In this document: positions 16,299 through 25,365 of the stretch, piece after piece
How positions within the stretch are numbered: the stretch's first letter is position 1
Layout of the letters: every line of letters begins with the position of its first letter
NCBI RefSeq assembly: GCF_024362765.1
Contig: NZ_CP093302.1
Span: forward strand, 3,161,564-3,225,563
Source of the DNA: Alkalihalobacillus sp. LMS6
GTDB taxonomy: Bacteria > Bacillota > Bacilli > Bacillales > Bacillaceae_D
Direction: 5' to 3'
Length of the DNA: 64,000 nucleotides
Made by a program: the position numbers and the translations under genes
Notes under the pieces: generated by a model
Databases searched by the model: none
What the model was told of the DNA's origin: nothing
The model's input: only the letters and a program-made list of their open reading frames with translations

Positions 16299-17905
16299 TC
16301 CTGTTTTTCTGCTCTATAAATGTGATACTGAATGGTTAGCATGTTTTTACGAAAAACAGAAATAGTATGAATTGCTTTTAATCCATCCTCATCCTCGATT
16401 AAATGAAACATTTCCCGTAGCGGCGTCTTCCATGTCCACTTCCATAAGGAGACATAGACGCCGGTGAAACGGTCGTAACGGTTCCCCACTAAATAAAGCC
16501 CATCTTTTTCATCATTTAATGGTAGTAGCACCGCCGACATCACACCGATTGGAAGCGGTAATTGAATAAAATTATAACGTTTTTCAGCCAACCAGCTTGA
16601 ATAATACGCTGTTAAAATAGGTGCGTGGCTATCTGCATGTTTTCGAACCCAAACCGTAGTTTGTTCCTCTGAATATTCGTATGTATCGCCTTTCATCGCC
16701 ACAAGACCTGGCGGTAAGTACAGTTGTTTCATATGTTTCGTTATCCGTAAGATGAGTGGTAAAACGAACGTAAACGGTCGATGCCAAGAAATGTTCGCTT
16801 CTAAATGATATTGGCTCGTTTGTTCATGGAAAGAACGAATCGCTGGCTTCACAAGGTCAGGATTAAACTGCTCATGGCGATATGCACCCCAATCTTCAAT
16901 TAGTTCTTTTTTAGGAATGAGAGGAAGATGTGTAAACAATCGATCTTGAATAAACGCGCGACCTCGTATCGAATGATTTGGAAACTTGTGTTCAGCGACT
17001 TCTTGCTTTGGTTTAACGGACAACCATACGATTATCGATAAAAGCGCAAATCCAAATGCGTTTGCCATCCCGTGATACCGCACCATATCAGGAATCGACA
17101 GCCTTTGTGGAGCCCAAGCTAAGCCAGCACTGTATAAGTAAGATAGTACCATCGTCCCAATAAGAATCGCCATTGCAACGAGAAGACTATACTTATTAAG
17201 TCCTTTTAAAAGAAAGCTATAGCGAATTGCCGCTAATGCGAACCAAATGACAAACCAAATATAAATTAATACGAGAATTGGCTCGAGCGGTGGTCCAACT
17301 TCAATACCAATAGCCACTAAAAAAGGACCAGCAAGTAACCCAGCTGCCAAGCTTGCAAATCCAGCCATATTCACGTTAATCTGCTTTAACCAACGTCCAA
17401 ACATCCCTGCTACGATGGGCAATACAAACGCTGAATAATGAAAATGAATCGCCGTAAGATCAATAATCGTTTGACTATAAGAAAGAAAGCGCCCTGCTTC
17501 AAGAGCCGATAAGACAAACCAACCTCCTCCGATTGCCAAATAGAGACACCCAACAAAAAGCAAGACTTCTTCTGCATCGCGAAACCCTTGTAAAGACAGG
17601 CGAAAAAAGCCAAAACTAGCGACGATGATCGTAGCGATTAACCATAGAACAGAAAAAACGGTTGCCGCTATCGTATGTTCCAAACTTAAAGACAGCAACC
17701 CTGCGATTGAAAAGAGGACAAGCCATGGCTTGAACCGTGTTAACAGTGTTATGTAAGGCGTTTGTTTATTCGTTTCTATAAGTAAATTTACTGTTAATGG
17801 CACCATGACCATGACCGCAAACCCTAATCCTAAATCAATTCCGCCAGGTTGAAACCACAACGCCCAGAAAACAAAAAGCATACTATGTAGAAAATAATAC
17901 AGCAT
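16286..17905 (-). CDS. yndJ: YndJ family membrane protein
   Basis: About 539 residues. The first ~310 hold ten or so hydrophobic helices (for example VLLFVGCLYLAIGGGWFVLS, AGLLAGPFLVAIGIEVG), including FHYSAF and VRYHGMANAFGFALL; the C-terminal ~200 residues are a soluble DUF4166-like domain (QTSQYHLEANISW, YNFIQLPLPIGVMSAVLLPLN). This layout fits B. subtilis YndJ, function unknown. The ATG at 17905 overlaps the stop of the upstream AraC-type regulator (TAATG), so it is translationally coupled to it; a GTG at 17914 is possible. The 3' end overlaps fni by 13 bases tail to tail. Confidence 0.78.
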   Translation of the reverse strand: MLYYFLHSMLFVFWALWFQPGGIDLGLGFAVMVMVPLTVNLLIETNKQTPYITLLTRFKPWLVLFSIAGLLSLSLEHTIAATVFSVLWLIATIIVASFGFFRLSLQGFRDAEEVLLFVGCLYLAIGGGWFVLSALEAGRFLSYSQTIIDLTAIHFHYSAFVLPIVAGMFGRWLKQINVNMAGFASLAAGLLAGPFLVAIGIEVGPPLEPILVLIYIWFVIWFALAAIRYSFLLKGLNKYSLLVAMAILIGTMVLSYLYSAGLAWAPQRLSIPDMVRYHGMANAFGFALLSIIVWLSVKPKQEVAEHKFPNHSIRGRAFIQDRLFTHLPLIPKKELIEDWGAYRHEQFNPDLVKPAIRSFHEQTSQYHLEANISWHRPFTFVLPLILRITKHMKQLYLPPGLVAMKGDTYEYSEEQTTVWVRKHADSHAPILTAYYSSWLAEKRYNFIQLPLPIGVMSAVLLPLNDEKDGLYLVGNRYDRFTGVYVSLWKWTWKTPLREMFHLIEDEDGLKAIHTISVFRKNMLTIQYHIYRAEKQDYVR

Positions 17906-18792
17906 TACTCCCACTCCGTAATAACATAATTAATCAAGTGAACATCTTCATTTTTCCGAAACTTGCTGGCAGAGACCCCGACCGTCTTTTTAAATAGTTT
18001 AGTAAAATAATTGGCATCATCTATCCCTACTTGATGAGCCACTTCTGCAACGGTCAAGTCTGTTTTGGATAAAAGGTAAGCTGCTTTTTTCATCCGTAAA
18101 ATTGATAAGTATTGCATAGGTGTGATTTGCATCTCCTCCTTGAATTGCTTAATAAAATAGTATTTTGATAGACCAATATGGCGCGCAATAAACGACAGGT
18201 CCATCGGTTGCTCGAGATTTTCTTTCATGATCGTAATGGCTTGAGCAATCGGCTGCTTCACTTTTTTTCTCGCGGGAACATCAAGAAAATGAAACAACGT
18301 CATTAAAAATTCATATGCACGCTGGGAACCAATATACGAATGATTAATGTCTCCAGCTTGTGTTTCAGATAGGAGTCTTAGTAGTAATCGGATTGGCGCT
18401 GCCTCTTGCTCAATCGAGAGTACGGGACCATATTTTTCTAGTAAATGACGATGAATATTGAGCGCTTCTTGTCCCTCTAACGTAATATAAATAAATTCCC
18501 AGTCAGCAGTTGCTTCTTTCGGATAATAGTATTGGTGATCGCTTGGGATGGCGACAAAGAAGGCTTGCCGTTCACCAATTTGAAAAACTCGATCATCATA
18601 CGTTAATTCCCCTTGTCCAGCCAACGTATATTGAAACACAATTTTTTCTTTTTCCATTCTTGTTTTGCCGTTCCAATAATAATTTGGGTTGTTGACTACT
18701 TCCCAACCAATATTCCAGATATTTACTTGAAATGGATATGGATCTTCTTGAAAACGAAAGCCATATGAGGCTTTGCTAAACTGATCAATCAC
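17905..18792 (-). CDS. AraC family transcriptional regulator
   Basis: A 295-residue regulator: cupin-like sensing domain (about 15-150; NIWNIGWEV, YTLAGQGELTYDD, IPSDHQYYYPKEATADWEFIYI) and a C-terminal two-helix-turn-helix AraC domain (about 185-285; LSFIARHIGLSKYYFIKQFKEE, EVAHQVGIDDANYFTKLFKKTVG). It is divergent from the GH4 alpha-galactosidase gene and likely activates it in response to a sugar. The start is GTG behind GGAGGGGG. The sensing domain is strikingly similar to that of the AraC protein at 38517-39413, so the two are paralogues. Confidence 0.88.
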   Translation of the reverse strand: MIDQFSKASYGFRFQEDPYPFQVNIWNIGWEVVNNPNYYWNGKTRMEKEKIVFQYTLAGQGELTYDDRVFQIGERQAFFVAIPSDHQYYYPKEATADWEFIYITLEGQEALNIHRHLLEKYGPVLSIEQEAAPIRLLLRLLSETQAGDINHSYIGSQRAYEFLMTLFHFLDVPARKKVKQPIAQAITIMKENLEQPMDLSFIARHIGLSKYYFIKQFKEEMQITPMQYLSILRMKKAAYLLSKTDLTVAEVAHQVGIDDANYFTKLFKKTVGVSASKFRKNEDVHLINYVITEWE

Positions 18793-18951
18793 CTAGCCCC
18801 CTCCTCTCCTTTTTAGTATAACGAAGAATCTGCGACCCGACTACCTTCCTTTGTAAGCGCAATAATTTCCATAAAGTTAACAGCAATTTTCTACTACTTT
18901 TCCCCATGTCCTCACTATACTAAGAGTATAAACACATGGAGGTTGAGACGT

Positions 18952-20253
18952 ATGAAGAAAATTACCTTTATAGGTGCCGGTAGTACCATTTTTGCGAAAA
19001 ATGTGCTTGGAGACTGTATGCACGTTGAAGCTTTACAAGGATTTGAATTCGCTTTGTTTGATATCGACCACACGCGCTTACAAGAATCTTACTCTCTTCT
19101 ATCACAACTTAGAGACAATCTACAATCAAATGTTACGATAAAAAGATATGAAGACCGGAAAGAAGCGTTACGTGGAGCAAGTTACATCATCAATGCCATT
19201 CAAGTCGGAGGATACAAGCCTAGTACGGTTATCGATTTTGACATTCCCAAAAAATATGGCTTACGTCAAACAATCGGCGATACAATTGGAATTGGCGGCC
19301 TTTTTCGCTCACTTCGAACGATTCCGGTTATGCTTGATATCGCCAAAGATATTGAAGAAGTTGCGCCTGACGCTTGGTTCTTAAATTATACGAATCCAAT
19401 GGCAGCTCTTACTGGTACATTATCACGGTTTACAAATGTAAAAAACGTCGGACTTTGTCATAGTGTGCAAGTATGCACCCGGGACCTTTTTAAGCATTTA
19501 GATATGGACCATACTGGCATACAAGAAAAAATTGCTGGCATTAATCATGTTGCTTGGTTGCTTGAAGTGACAAAGGATGGCGTTGATTTGTACCCAGAAA
19601 TTAAACGTCGTGCAAAAGAAAAAAGCAAAGAAACCCATCATGACATGGTGCGGTTTGAGTTAATGCAACGATTTGGTTATTATCTAACAGAATCATCGGA
19701 GCATAATGCAGAGTATCATCCATACTTTATTAAATCGGCATATCCAGAATTGATTGAACGCTTTAATATTCCTTTAGATGAGTATCCGAGACGGTGCGTT
19801 AACCAAATTGAAGGTTGGGAAAAAATGAAACAATCCCTCGTCAACAATGGAGCGATTACCCATGAACGTTCCATTGAATACGGATCACGCATTCTCGAAG
19901 CGATGGAAACAGGTCAACCATTCTTATTCGGTGGAAACGTCTTAAATCAAGGCGGTTTAATAGCAAATTTACCAACAAACGCATGTGTAGAAGTTCAATG
20001 TATCGCCGATCGTTCTGGCGTCACGCCAACCCATGTCGGCAATCTCCCAGAACAACTTGCTGCGGTGAATCGTACAAACATTAACACTCAACTCCTAACC
20101 ATTGAAGCAGCCATTACACGCAAGAGGGACCATATTTATCATGCTGCGATGCTTGACCCGCATACATCAGCGGAACTATCGATCGATGACATTGTTGCCT
20201 TATGCGATGATCTGATTGAGGCACATGGAGACTATTTACCAAGCTATAACTAA
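18952..20253 (+). CDS. melA: Glycoside hydrolase family 4 alpha-galactosidase (MelA-like)
   Basis: A 433-residue cytoplasmic GH4 enzyme. NAD-binding FIGAGSTIFAKNV at the N-terminus, GDTIGIGGLFRSLRTIP, NYTNPMAALT, and the Mn2+ site GLCHSVQ (Cys169, His170) with GINHVAWL (His199) are all present. GH4 enzymes cleave by NAD-dependent oxidation and elimination and need Mn2+ and reducing conditions. The NYTNPM and SVQ segments resemble B. subtilis MelA, hence alpha-galactosidase rather than phospho-glycosidase. I set the start at ATG 18952, nine bases behind GGAGG. The divergent AraC gene is its probable regulator; no sugar transporter is in the same unit. Confidence 0.88.
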   Translation: MKKITFIGAGSTIFAKNVLGDCMHVEALQGFEFALFDIDHTRLQESYSLLSQLRDNLQSNVTIKRYEDRKEALRGASYIINAIQVGGYKPSTVIDFDIPKKYGLRQTIGDTIGIGGLFRSLRTIPVMLDIAKDIEEVAPDAWFLNYTNPMAALTGTLSRFTNVKNVGLCHSVQVCTRDLFKHLDMDHTGIQEKIAGINHVAWLLEVTKDGVDLYPEIKRRAKEKSKETHHDMVRFELMQRFGYYLTESSEHNAEYHPYFIKSAYPELIERFNIPLDEYPRRCVNQIEGWEKMKQSLVNNGAITHERSIEYGSRILEAMETGQPFLFGGNVLNQGGLIANLPTNACVEVQCIADRSGVTPTHVGNLPEQLAAVNRTNINTQLLTIEAAITRKRDHIYHAAMLDPHTSAELSIDDIVALCDDLIEAHGDYLPSYN

Positions 20254-20262
20254 TATTTTTCA

Positions 20263-20297
20263 CACCCACGTTTCCTTAATGAGGACGTGGGTTTTTT
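20263..20297 (+). terminator. Intrinsic terminator of the GH4 gene
   Basis: ACCCACGT pairs with ACGTGGGT and is followed by six T. Confidence 0.87.
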
Positions 20298-20453
20298 CAT
20301 GTTCATTAAATGATCAATGGCATTTCCCAATCGAGACGTGCTTGATAAGAGAACAATTGTTCTGTATAATTTTTTATACGAAAATATGTTCGCTTTTTTT
20401 ATTTTCAAAAAAACTTTTCTCTATACGAACTAGAGGTGAAGGAGGTCATTTAT

Positions 20454-21026
20454 ATGGAGGATTCCATTAAAAAGAGAAAACAGTCTGTCCGACTAATGAT
20501 TGAACTATTCCTAAAAGATGATGACCATAAGCAGCTTTTTCTTACGGCTCAACGATACCCTACTCCAATGAATCGTCAAGCTTTGGATGACGCGTTTCGT
20601 CACTTTTTCACTAGAATGAAAACCGTTCAATATATTAGTAAGTTAATTAAAGGCTATTCCGTCGATTTTGATAAACGAATAAGAAACCAACCACTTGTTC
20701 TTTCTTTAGATGATGATGGAAAAACTGAAGATTCCACTTCATTCCTGCAAATGATACAAGCTGGGGATGTCTTGACGGATGTGGAAAAGCACATCGATGA
20801 AGAAGGATCTATTACAGAGCTATTTACGAACAAGCAAATGACTAAAGCGTTTACGACGCTTAAAAACTTTCAGCAATCGATTCTGATTTACTCCTATTTT
20901 TACGGCTATCAAAATAAAGAAATTGCGCTTATTCTTGATATGTCCGAGCAACGAATTTCGTATAACAAAAAAAGGGCGCTTGCCCTCTTAAAATCAAAGA
21001 TCGCCACGATTCCTAAGGAGGAATGA
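20454..21026 (+). CDS. Sigma-70 region 4-bearing protein, probable SigO-like half of a split sigma factor
   Basis: About 190 residues. The C-terminal ~65 form a sigma region 4: FTTLKNFQQSILIYSYFYGYQNKEIALILDMSEQRISYNKKRALALLKS, with the HTH at KEIALILDMSEQRISYNKKRA. The N-terminal half contains a region 3-like stretch ending FDKRIRNQPLVLSLDD. No region 2 is present, so this protein alone cannot melt a promoter. In B. subtilis SigO (region 4) works with the small RsoA (region 2); the next gene, three bases on, has a region 2 signature. AAGGAGG lies eight bases before ATG 20454. Confidence 0.62.
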   Translation: MEDSIKKRKQSVRLMIELFLKDDDHKQLFLTAQRYPTPMNRQALDDAFRHFFTRMKTVQYISKLIKGYSVDFDKRIRNQPLVLSLDDDGKTEDSTSFLQMIQAGDVLTDVEKHIDEEGSITELFTNKQMTKAFTTLKNFQQSILIYSYFYGYQNKEIALILDMSEQRISYNKKRALALLKSKIATIPKEE

Positions 21027-21029
21027 AGC

Positions 21030-21263
21030 ATGTCCATACACTATGAAATGATACTTAAAGAGTTTCATCCGAAAATTAAAAAAAGCCTCTACCAAACGGC
21101 ACCACCGAATCGAGAGGATTTAGAGCAAGAGATTAAAATGAAAATTTTTGAGAAAATGGACGTTATTCAAAATATTGATGCTCCTGGTTACTATGATTTT
21201 GTTAGCGGCCATGAGGATGTTGCAGAGAGCCTCGGAATCTATCTAATCAATCATCGAAAATGA
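21030..21263 (+). CDS. Small sigma region 2-like protein, probable RsoA-like partner
   Basis: 77 residues. FHPKIKKSLYQTAPPNREDLEQEIKMKIFEKMDVI is a good match to sigma region 2.1-2.2 (compare the usual EREDLEQEGxxGLxEAL), the part that holds the beta-prime subunit. The remainder is short and acidic. Size and position next to a region 4 protein resemble the SigO-RsoA pair. AAGGAGG in the end of the preceding gene serves its start. There is no evidence for which promoters the pair would read; a regulon gene is not obvious nearby. Confidence 0.6.
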   Translation: MSIHYEMILKEFHPKIKKSLYQTAPPNREDLEQEIKMKIFEKMDVIQNIDAPGYYDFVSGHEDVAESLGIYLINHRK

Positions 21264-21276
21264 GAGTAAAGCGCTT

Positions 21277-21327
21277 GAATCGCTAGAACGTGTGGCAAAA
21301 CCATTTAAAGGATACGACTAGCGATTC
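21277..21327. repeat. Inverted repeat (hairpin) between convergent genes
   Basis: GAATCGCTAG (21277-21286) is perfectly complementary to CTAGCGATTC (21318-21327) around a 31-base loop. There is no T tract on either side, so it is a weak terminator candidate at best. Confidence 0.5.
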
Positions 21328-21334
21328 ATTGTGC

Positions 21335-22216
21335 TTATTCTTTTACAGACCCTAGTACAATCCCCTTCACAAAATATTTTTGTAAAAAGGGATAAACCAA
21401 AATAATCGGTAAAGCCCCAATAAAGATTTGCGCAGAACGAACGGTTCGTTCTGATAAAGCACGTACTTCATCCGGATTTACGTTAATTTGAGAGAAATCG
21501 TTTTGAACAATAATGGTTTGTAAAAAGGTCGACAACGGATATTTAGTCGTATCTGTTAAATAAATCAACCCATCAAACCACGAATTCCATTGACCCACCA
21601 TTGTGAAGAGACCTACTGTAGCTAAAGCAGGTAATGAAATGGGCAAATAAATTTTAAACAAGATTCTAAAATGACCCGCTCCATCTATTAACGCGGCTTC
21701 TTCTAGTGATTTCGGAACACCGGTCCGGAAGAAGTTTAATAGTAAAATCATATTAAATACATTAACGGCACCTGGCAGAACGAGCGCCCAAATCGTATTA
21801 ATCATACCAAGGTTTTGAATCAAAATATAAGTGGGAATCAATCCCCCGTTAAAAAGCATGATGAAAATTAAAGAATACACATACCATTTTCTCCCGCGAA
21901 ACTCATGGTCTTCTTTAGATAGTGCATACGCAGCAAGCGTCACAACGGCTAAGCTAATAAACGTTCCTAACACGGTTCGAAATACGCCATTCCAAAGCGC
22001 ACGTAAGAAATTTGCGTTTCCAAGGGTTTGCTCCCAAGCTGCAAACGTAAAGTCGATTGGAAGAAATCGAACTAAATTTGCATTTGCCGGGGCTGACGCA
22101 CTAAACGAGACAGCAAGAATGTGGACGAGCGGCAAGATACAAATAATTCCTAACGCCAGTAGAAAGATGTTGTTGCACACGGAGAAAATTTTATATGAAC
22201 GACTGCGATGGTGCAT
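21335..22216 (-). CDS. Carbohydrate ABC transporter permease, LplC/YtcP type
   Basis: About 293 residues with six membrane helices and the MalG-like EAA loop EEAALIDGAGHFRILFKIYLP near 185-205. The GLIPTYILIQNLGMINTIWALVLPG region and the KGIVLGSVKE C-terminus are typical of the LplC/YtcP group that imports oligosaccharides together with LplA-type lipoproteins. ATG 22216 lies seven bases behind AGGAGGGG, preferred over GTG 22222. Last gene of the unit SBP, kinase, regulator, permease, permease. Confidence 0.9.
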   Translation of the reverse strand: MHHRSRSYKIFSVCNNIFLLALGIICILPLVHILAVSFSASAPANANLVRFLPIDFTFAAWEQTLGNANFLRALWNGVFRTVLGTFISLAVVTLAAYALSKEDHEFRGRKWYVYSLIFIMLFNGGLIPTYILIQNLGMINTIWALVLPGAVNVFNMILLLNFFRTGVPKSLEEAALIDGAGHFRILFKIYLPISLPALATVGLFTMVGQWNSWFDGLIYLTDTTKYPLSTFLQTIIVQNDFSQINVNPDEVRALSERTVRSAQIFIGALPIILVYPFLQKYFVKGIVLGSVKE

Positions 22217-22227
22217 GGCCACCCCTC

Positions 22228-23175
22228 CTAAAAGATCCGATAATTTGCATATTTGTAAGCCAGACGATAACCAGTAACAATAAGAATAAAGGCAATAACC
22301 GATTTAAATGCGCCGACCGCCGTAGCATAACTGAAGTTTCCTCCAAGAAGTCCTTGTCGGTACACATATGTATCAATGATATCTCCTTTGTCATAGACGA
22401 GTGGATTGTAGAGGTTAAAGATTTGGTCAAAACCTGCATTAAGAATATTTCCAAGTGCTAACGTCGCTACGACAATGGTTATCGGTAATAAGCTTGGAAG
22501 TGTAATATAAAGCACTTGTTGAAAACGATTCGCGCCGTCTACAATGGCAGCTTCATATAAACTTGGATTAATACCTGCAAGCGCCGCTAAAAAAATAATC
22601 GCTGAAAAGCCAAAATCCTTCCAAACATCGGACGCAATCACCGTCACCCTAAACCAATCACTATCTCCTAAAAAGAAGATTGGGTCCATTCCTAAAAAGC
22701 CAATAAATTGGTTTACTAGACCGCCATCAACAGATAGAAGATCTAGTAAAATCCCACCTAAAATCACCCAAGATAGAAAATGCGGTAAATAGACAAGTGT
22801 TTGGATCGATCGTTTATAAGCCATAATTCGTACTTCATTTAACAACAGCGCAAATAAAATTGGCACGACGAGCTGAAAGATGATTTTGAATGTCGAAATC
22901 ACAAGTGTGTTCCAAATCACCTGCCGCCCTTCTTGAAACTCAAAAATGCGAATAAAGTTATCAAATCCAACCCATTGTGAACCTAAGAACCCTTCCCATG
23001 GTTTAAAATCTTGAAAAGCCATGACAATGCCTGCAAGTGGAATGTAGTTGAAGATGATTGCAAAGATAATGGCTGGTAAGACAATTACATGAAGCGGCCA
23101 ATTGCGCTTCATATTCCAAGCCTGTTTTTTCTTTTTAGGTACTTGGACAAGTGTTTCACTCTTTGGTTGAGCCAC
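22228..23175 (-). CDS. Carbohydrate ABC transporter permease, LplB/YtcO type
   Basis: A 315-residue MalF-like permease. After a basic cytoplasmic N-terminus come NWPLHVIVLPAIIFAIIFNYIPLAGIVMAFQDF (first helix and family signature), DNFIRIFE, and the EAA loop YEAAIVDGANRFQQVLYITLPSLLP near 225-248. Together with the following LplC-type permease it makes the channel of a sugar importer. No ATPase gene is in the cluster; such systems usually share a general MsmX ATPase (family knowledge). It is 12 bases downstream of the response regulator gene. Confidence 0.9.
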   Translation of the reverse strand: MAQPKSETLVQVPKKKKQAWNMKRNWPLHVIVLPAIIFAIIFNYIPLAGIVMAFQDFKPWEGFLGSQWVGFDNFIRIFEFQEGRQVIWNTLVISTFKIIFQLVVPILFALLLNEVRIMAYKRSIQTLVYLPHFLSWVILGGILLDLLSVDGGLVNQFIGFLGMDPIFFLGDSDWFRVTVIASDVWKDFGFSAIIFLAALAGINPSLYEAAIVDGANRFQQVLYITLPSLLPITIVVATLALGNILNAGFDQIFNLYNPLVYDKGDIIDTYVYRQGLLGGNFSYATAVGAFKSVIAFILIVTGYRLAYKYANYRIF

Positions 23176-23187
23176 CTTTCTTCCCCC

Positions 23188-24372
23188 TTAGCGTTTTCTA
23201 AATTCATGTGGTGTTTGATTGAATTCTTTTTTGAATACACGTATAAAATAAGATGCATTTTGGTAGCCAAGTTCTTTTGAAATGACACTTACTTTCAAGT
23301 TAGTGTCAGCCAATAACGAAACGGCTCGGTTCATTCGTAATCGATGGATATAGTCTGTAAATGTTTCGCCAGTTTCTTCTTTAAACCGTTTGGATACATA
23401 AGCTGGATTTAGATATAATTCATTTGCGACATCTTGTAATGTCGGCTGATTCAAAAATGATGAGTGAATATACTCTTTGACTTTTATTGCCAACCTTTCA
23501 TCATGGCTCACTTCTTCAATAAGTTCGTTATCATTCCTAGTTAGCATCCGTTTTGCTTGCTTCCAAAACAGAACAGGTTCTCCGATTATGATCGTAACCC
23601 CTTGATAGAATTCTTTCTTTAATGCTTTTCTTAGAGATGAAATATCCCGGTGCACATTCACTTCAAACTCAAGCGGTTCCCAGTCATGTATTGGATAAAG
23701 TACATACATATTTGATGGATCGTGCTGTAATAAAATATACGAGGAGGTTAATTCCTGTTGAATTCGCTTATGCAACTGATCTTCATCTTGTTTTTGATGA
23801 TCTTGGAACACCGTAATCGGTATCGCTCTTACATCTTCTCGGTTGTTAATTTCATAATGTTGAAGTTCAATTTTTAATGCTTCATCACTTTTGTCACCTG
23901 TAAGCCAAGGCTGAAAAATTGATTCACTGATGTGAGTAAGATGCATTTTAATGGTTTCTACAGATTTTTCTTGCACATACTGCTCCTTTTTCTCCTTCAT
24001 TCTTTCCAACAATGCTCGTTGAACAGCCTTTATTAAGTCCTTATCATGTACTGGTTTTAATAAATAATCGATTGCTCTCGCTTTGATCGCCGCTTGTGCG
24101 TAGTTAAATTCAGAATAGCCAGATAGTAGAATACATTTCGGCTGTTGCTCCCACTGCCGTTCATTCATCTCTTGAATCAAGTCAATTCCTGATCTTCCGG
24201 GCATGCGAATATCGGTTACAATGACATCAATTGAACATGCAGAAACAATGTCAAACGCTTTTTTAACAGAAGTGGCACAGTGAACGCGGCTGATTTGCAA
24301 TTGTTCCCAATGTAAACTAGCTAATCCTTGTAGCGTCGCTTCTTCATCGTCAACAATTAACAATTCGTACAC
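23188..24372 (-). CDS. Response regulator, YesN type (receiver plus AraC DNA-binding domain)
   Basis: A 394-residue regulator: receiver domain (about 1-120; VDDEEATLQGL, phospho-acceptor Asp54 in IVTDIRMPG, SGYSEFNYAQAAIKARAIDYLLKP), a middle region of unclear fold, and a C-terminal AraC domain (about 290-394; LQDVANELYLNPAYVSKRFKEETGETFTDYIH, VISKELGYQNASYFIRVFKKEF). It should activate the sugar importer genes around it. Its start lies inside the kinase gene (16-base overlap), so kinase and regulator are translationally coupled. Confidence 0.92.
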   Translation of the reverse strand: MYELLIVDDEEATLQGLASLHWEQLQISRVHCATSVKKAFDIVSACSIDVIVTDIRMPGRSGIDLIQEMNERQWEQQPKCILLSGYSEFNYAQAAIKARAIDYLLKPVHDKDLIKAVQRALLERMKEKKEQYVQEKSVETIKMHLTHISESIFQPWLTGDKSDEALKIELQHYEINNREDVRAIPITVFQDHQKQDEDQLHKRIQQELTSSYILLQHDPSNMYVLYPIHDWEPLEFEVNVHRDISSLRKALKKEFYQGVTIIIGEPVLFWKQAKRMLTRNDNELIEEVSHDERLAIKVKEYIHSSFLNQPTLQDVANELYLNPAYVSKRFKEETGETFTDYIHRLRMNRAVSLLADTNLKVSVISKELGYQNASYFIRVFKKEFNQTPHEFRKR

Positions 24373-25259
24373 GACTTCGCCTCCTTTTGATCATCTATTT
24401 CACAAACAATCGTCACTTTTAATCCCCCTAACAAAGACTGTTCCAACTTCAGTCCAGACTCCATTCCAAATCGATGTCGCAACCGCTGATGGACGTTTCG
24501 CAATCCATAATGATTTGTTAAATCCTGCTCAGCATATAGAAATGAATTTAGTGAAGAAATACGTTCTTGCGTCAAATCCTGACCGTTATCTTCAACAACA
24601 ACAAGCCATCCGTCTGGCTGCATGTGTCCAGAAATCGTAACGATTGCCTCATTTTCTAAATTTGCAACACCATGAACGATGGCGTTCTCAACAATTGGTT
24701 GAATCAACAATCGTGGTATAAGAGCACGTTGACACGCTTCTGAAACAGCTATTGAATAAGTGAGATTCCTTTTTCGTAAAGCGTGAATAGCCAAAAAGTT
24801 ATTAACCAACTTTAACTCCTCTTTAATTGTTGTCTCCTCTTGCTCAAGTTCTGTTCTATAGCGAAAGTAGTCTCCTAAATGAAGAGACATTGCCTCAACT
24901 GCATCGGTATTGTTCACTTTAGCCATATTTTTTATATAAAAGAGACAGTTGTATAAAAAGTGGGGATCGATTTGAGCCTGCAATAGCTTTAAGCTCGCTT
25001 GTTGCGAACGAATTTTTTCTTCGTACACCTCTTCTATTAATGTTTGAATCTGATCCGCCATTTCATTAAATCCGCTCATTGCAATGGCAAACTCCTTTTG
25101 GTCAGGTACAGCCATTCGCGTCTGATAGTGACCTCTTTTAAATTGCAAAATTGCATCTTTTAACTTATCAATTGGTCGATGAATTTGCGTAACGACTGGC
25201 ACAAGTAAAAGAATCATGCTGACGACCATTTTGTGAAATAAACTTAGTTGTTTAAACAT
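24357..25259 (-). CDS. Sensor histidine kinase, YesM type, lacking the extracellular sensor
   Basis: 300 residues, about half the usual ~580-600. One membrane helix (about 10-23) runs straight into a HAMP-like stretch (QIHRPIDKLKDAILQFKRGHYQTRM), then the His_kinase domain with QAQIDPHFLYNCL (His100), and the ATP lid PRLLIQPIVENAIVHG and GYGL-type NHYGLRNVHQRLRHRFG. The dCache-like outside domain and second membrane helix of YesM kinases are missing, with the fusion at residue 23-24 (about base 25190). GGGAGGAG precedes ATG 25259. Kinase core motifs are intact. It cannot sense outside ligands in the normal way. Confidence 0.85.
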   Translation of the reverse strand: MFKQLSLFHKMVVSMILLLVPVVTQIHRPIDKLKDAILQFKRGHYQTRMAVPDQKEFAIAMSGFNEMADQIQTLIEEVYEEKIRSQQASLKLLQAQIDPHFLYNCLFYIKNMAKVNNTDAVEAMSLHLGDYFRYRTELEQEETTIKEELKLVNNFLAIHALRKRNLTYSIAVSEACQRALIPRLLIQPIVENAIVHGVANLENEAIVTISGHMQPDGWLVVVEDNGQDLTQERISSLNSFLYAEQDLTNHYGLRNVHQRLRHRFGMESGLKLEQSLLGGLKVTIVCEIDDQKEAKSCTNC

Positions 25260-25321
25260 AACGCTCCTCCCTCTTAAGCGTTATTTTAATCGATAAAATA
25301 GGAAGATGGGACACTTAACTC

Positions 25322-25356
25322 AAGAAAAAGACAGCGCTTACTTCTTACGCTGCCTT
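25322..25356 (-). terminator. Intrinsic terminator between solute-binding protein and kinase genes
   Basis: Read on the minus strand, GGCAGCG pairs with CGCTGTC and is followed by TTTTTCTT. It would let the binding protein be made in excess over the kinase and permeases. Confidence 0.75.
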
Positions 25357-25365
25357 CTATATGAA

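Noticed and set aside
18850-18870. TGTAAGCGCAATAA upstream of the GH4 gene as a cre
   Set aside because: The right half has mismatches at core positions; too weak to list.
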